Of a stretch of 64,000 nt of DNA, positions 62,032 to 64,000 are shown one piece after another. A model generated the notes under the pieces. It made no database searches. It was not told the origin of the DNA and saw only the letters and a list, made by a program, of their open reading frames with translations. Source of the DNA: Hyaloperonospora brassicae. Its lineage: Eukaryota > Oomycota > Peronosporomycetes > Peronosporales > Peronosporaceae. Numbering within the stretch: position 1 is the stretch's first letter; the number at the start of each line of letters is the position of its first letter. A program made the position numbers and the translations under genes. The stretch lies in contig CANTFL010001192.1 of the NCBI GenBank assembly GCA_947650285.1, positions 62,001-126,000 on the forward strand, read 5' to 3'.

Positions 62032-62469
62032 CGGACATCAGACGGAGGGCAAGAACAGCTACTACTACGCACACAAGCAGTGCGAGAACGTGGAGATCCG
62101 CGAGTGGGATGGCAAAGCAGCGCCGCGTCTCCTCAATACGCAGTCTTTGACGGTGCTCGAGCCAGCTGAAGTAACAGAAGCGGTTTCCAGCTTTGTGTGG
62201 GCAGACGGCAAGAAACGTGTGTCCGTGTACCTGAAACTGCCGGGCATTGGCTCTCACTCGGTAGAGAACACGCACATTGACTGGACTGCCACAAGTTTGA
62301 CGGTCAAGATCAAGAACTTGGACGGCAAGACGCGCTTGTTTGTGGTGGCCAAGCTGTACGCCGAGATCTCGGACGTCAAGACCAAGTGGTTCAAAGGACC
62401 AGCTCGTGCTGCACCTCGTCAAGACCGAGCAGCTGAGCTGGGCCTCATTGAAGAAGGACGCTGCGTAGA
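62032..62469 (+). pseudogene. CS-domain protein (CacyBP/SIP- or p23-like), 5' part cut off by gypsy D
   Basis: Frame entering from the LTR edge: HQTEGKNSYYYAHKQCENVE, then a CS domain FVWADGKKRVSVYLKLPGIG, VENTHIDWTATSLTVKIKNL, LFVVAKLYAEISDVKTKW. CS domains act as Hsp90 or ubiquitin-ligase adaptor folds. After KTKW a one-base frame change near 62392 is needed to read DQLVLHLVKTEQLSWASLKK and a stop at 62467-62469, which fits the end of such domains. The start lies left of gypsy D and was not found. The gene converges with the acid phosphatase gene. Confidence 0.65.
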
Positions 62470-62686
62470 TGCTGGTGAAGCTCTCTTTTGTGCCTTTTCT
62501 TTTTGTAGCTGCTACGGCACGCGAAGTACGTAGAACAAATGAGGCACGAGGACGTTGAGGCTGACAAGCAAGTGAAATGTGCAGAGCTCACGAGAAAGTG
62601 TACGCACGCATTCATCTGCTGCATTGACTTTGACGAATGTACTAAATGCTCTTGACACTGTGCAGGAGATAGCACAGTCAATGACG

Positions 62687-64000
62687 CTACTTGTTTCGTA
62701 TGTCGGTGGTGTAGAGGATTTCGCTCGTGTTGTCGACGAATTGAACACGCAACGTCGTGCTGGTTACGTGGACGGACATGAAGCCATATGTCATTGCTGC
62801 GTGCACCAGGTCGGGGTTTGCACGAGCGTCGGGTTGGAGGTCATGGATCTCGTAGCCACCAGCACCAGAGACGAAGTAGTTGCGGACGGACGAGCTGGTA
62901 CTGTCCACCTTGCGTATGTGCTGCATGGAGTGGTCGTGGCCGTTGAAGTACGCGTGCACGTTGTACTTCTTCAGCATCGGATCAAGCGTCTTGATCAACT
63001 CGGGCGTGTCGGCGTTACCTGCGAAGCTGTACACGCCCCAATGGCCCATAACGATCGTCCACATTTGGTCCACACCGACTGGCTTGCCGGCACTCAGCGT
63101 TTGCTCAAGCCACTCGTACTGCAACTGTCTCGTCGCTACAGAAGTCTGCTCGATCATTCGTTCGGTGCATCGAATGTCGCGAGGCTCGCGGCCGCAGACC
63201 AAGTCACAAGCATCGATGACAACGAGTCTCAGGATTGTCTTGGGTGCCACGCGACGGTCAACGGAGTAATAGCGACGTGGCATGTACCACAACGAGTCAT
63301 TCTTTTTTGCATACTGAAGCATTGCATCGATCGATCCCTCGCAGTCATGGTTCCCAATTCTACACGGCGTTGCCAACGTGACGCACACATTAGGATCAAC
63401 ACTTGTAACTTTTGTGTTCATATCGCACACGGCAAACGAAAAAAGCAATGCGAGACAAGTAAATGCCATTGACGTACGTGACATACCACGGCACTTGCAA
63501 CACGGGGTGTGTGTACATCTGCAGCAAAGAATGGCAACCACATCTGCATCATCACACCATTTTGCACCTCTCAAGACAGTACTACAAACGTGTCCGACCT
63601 GCTCAAAGTTGGTCGAAAGCAGTGGATCCGCACTGGACTGGATCCTACACCACCACACAGCTCATCCTCGTCAGTGCTTTACGTCCACACTCGACAGCGG
63701 AACGGTCCCGCCTCGTCAAAAGCTAGACACACGTACCCTTGATCATAGATCTGGTCGCCTGTCGACAACACAAACGCTGGGGGCGGGTCCATCGTCGCCG
63801 CGAACTTCTCGAGTGCCCCAGCCACTTTGCGTTGGCTGTCATTGCCCGTGCCAAAGTCGCCAAACGCAATAAAGTTTGTCTCTTCAGGGAACGTGTTGTC
63901 CCCAAGTGAGAGCTGCGACGTACCGGTGACGTGTTGAGCAGCACCAGTGCCATTAGTGCGCCAAAAGAAGAAAGCAAAGGCCATCCAGACGGTCAGCGAC
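62687..64000 (-). CDS. Purple acid phosphatase-like metallophosphoesterase, four exons (5' end at or beyond window edge)
   Basis: Minus-strand exons: 63737-63984 or beyond, 63599-63644, 63478-63518, 62687-63360; introns 92, 80 and 117 bp with GT-AG ends. The spliced protein carries the five metal-ligand blocks of the family in order: AFGDFGTG, STGDQIYDQG, VTIGNHDCEG (joined across intron 3), IVMGHWGVYS and FNGHDHSMQH. These bind the two-metal centre that hydrolyses phosphate monoesters. The closest type is the short, tartrate-resistant (ACP5-like) form. The N-terminal MAFAFFFW could be part of a secretion signal, but the true start may lie past base 64000. Frame is continuous across all three introns and all ligands are present, so it looks functional. 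Confidence 0.85.

Noticed and set aside
61913..62422. 169-residue minus-strand frame across the gypsy D LTR and CS-domain gene
   Set aside because: It spans a recent insertion junction, so it cannot be an old gene; it mirrors the CS-domain coding strand.

Overview
The window looks like repeat-rich nuclear DNA of an oomycete (Phytophthora or downy-mildew type). The evidence is the mix of Ty3/gypsy elements with chromodomains, Ty1/copia elements, a LINE with a C-terminal RNase H, and host genes split by short (54-117 bp) GT-AG introns. No species can be assigned from sequence alone. About two thirds of the 64 kb is retrotransposon. Three host genes are recognisable: MLH3 (about 17.6-21.0 kb, plus), a CS-domain (CacyBP/SIP-like) gene (about 62.0-62.5 kb, plus, broken) and a purple acid phosphatase (62.7 kb to the right edge, minus).

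Layout. 1-6783: gypsy element B, minus strand, 3' end off the window. 6784-14442: gypsy element A of the same family, plus strand. A and B lie head to head; the junction reads as B inserted into the 5' LTR of A, which makes a near-perfect inverted repeat with arms over 6.4 kb. 14.4-17.6 kb: no gene seen. 17.6-21.0 kb: MLH3 with nine exons. 21-27.8 kb: decayed unidentified reading frames, a low-complexity stretch and a GATC-rich tandem repeat. 27.8-30.6 kb: decayed LINE. 32-50.6 kb: a nest. An old copia (X) on the minus strand was split by gypsy element C (35720-49289, minus), and C was in turn split by copia-1 (38370-43511, plus) and by a solo LTR (48328-48767); target-site duplications support each step. 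51.7-56.9 kb: copia-2, full length. 57.5-62.0 kb: gypsy D, minus, with LTRs that look identical, sitting at the 5' side of the CS-domain gene.

The most unusual signals are in the A/B/C gypsy family. (1) Its whole length, coding and LTR, is tiled with short inverted repeats about every 36 nt. (2) A long reading frame lies antisense to the 3' end of pol and is recognisable in all three copies. (3) gag and pol are joined by a textbook -1 frameshift signal (slippery heptamer, 8-nt spacer, hairpin). In the copia families the gag start codon lies inside the primer-binding site, which itself resembles the complement of the initiator-tRNA anticodon arm.

All statements come from reading the sequence by eye. 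Exon models, percent identities and hairpin counts are hand-made and should be recomputed.
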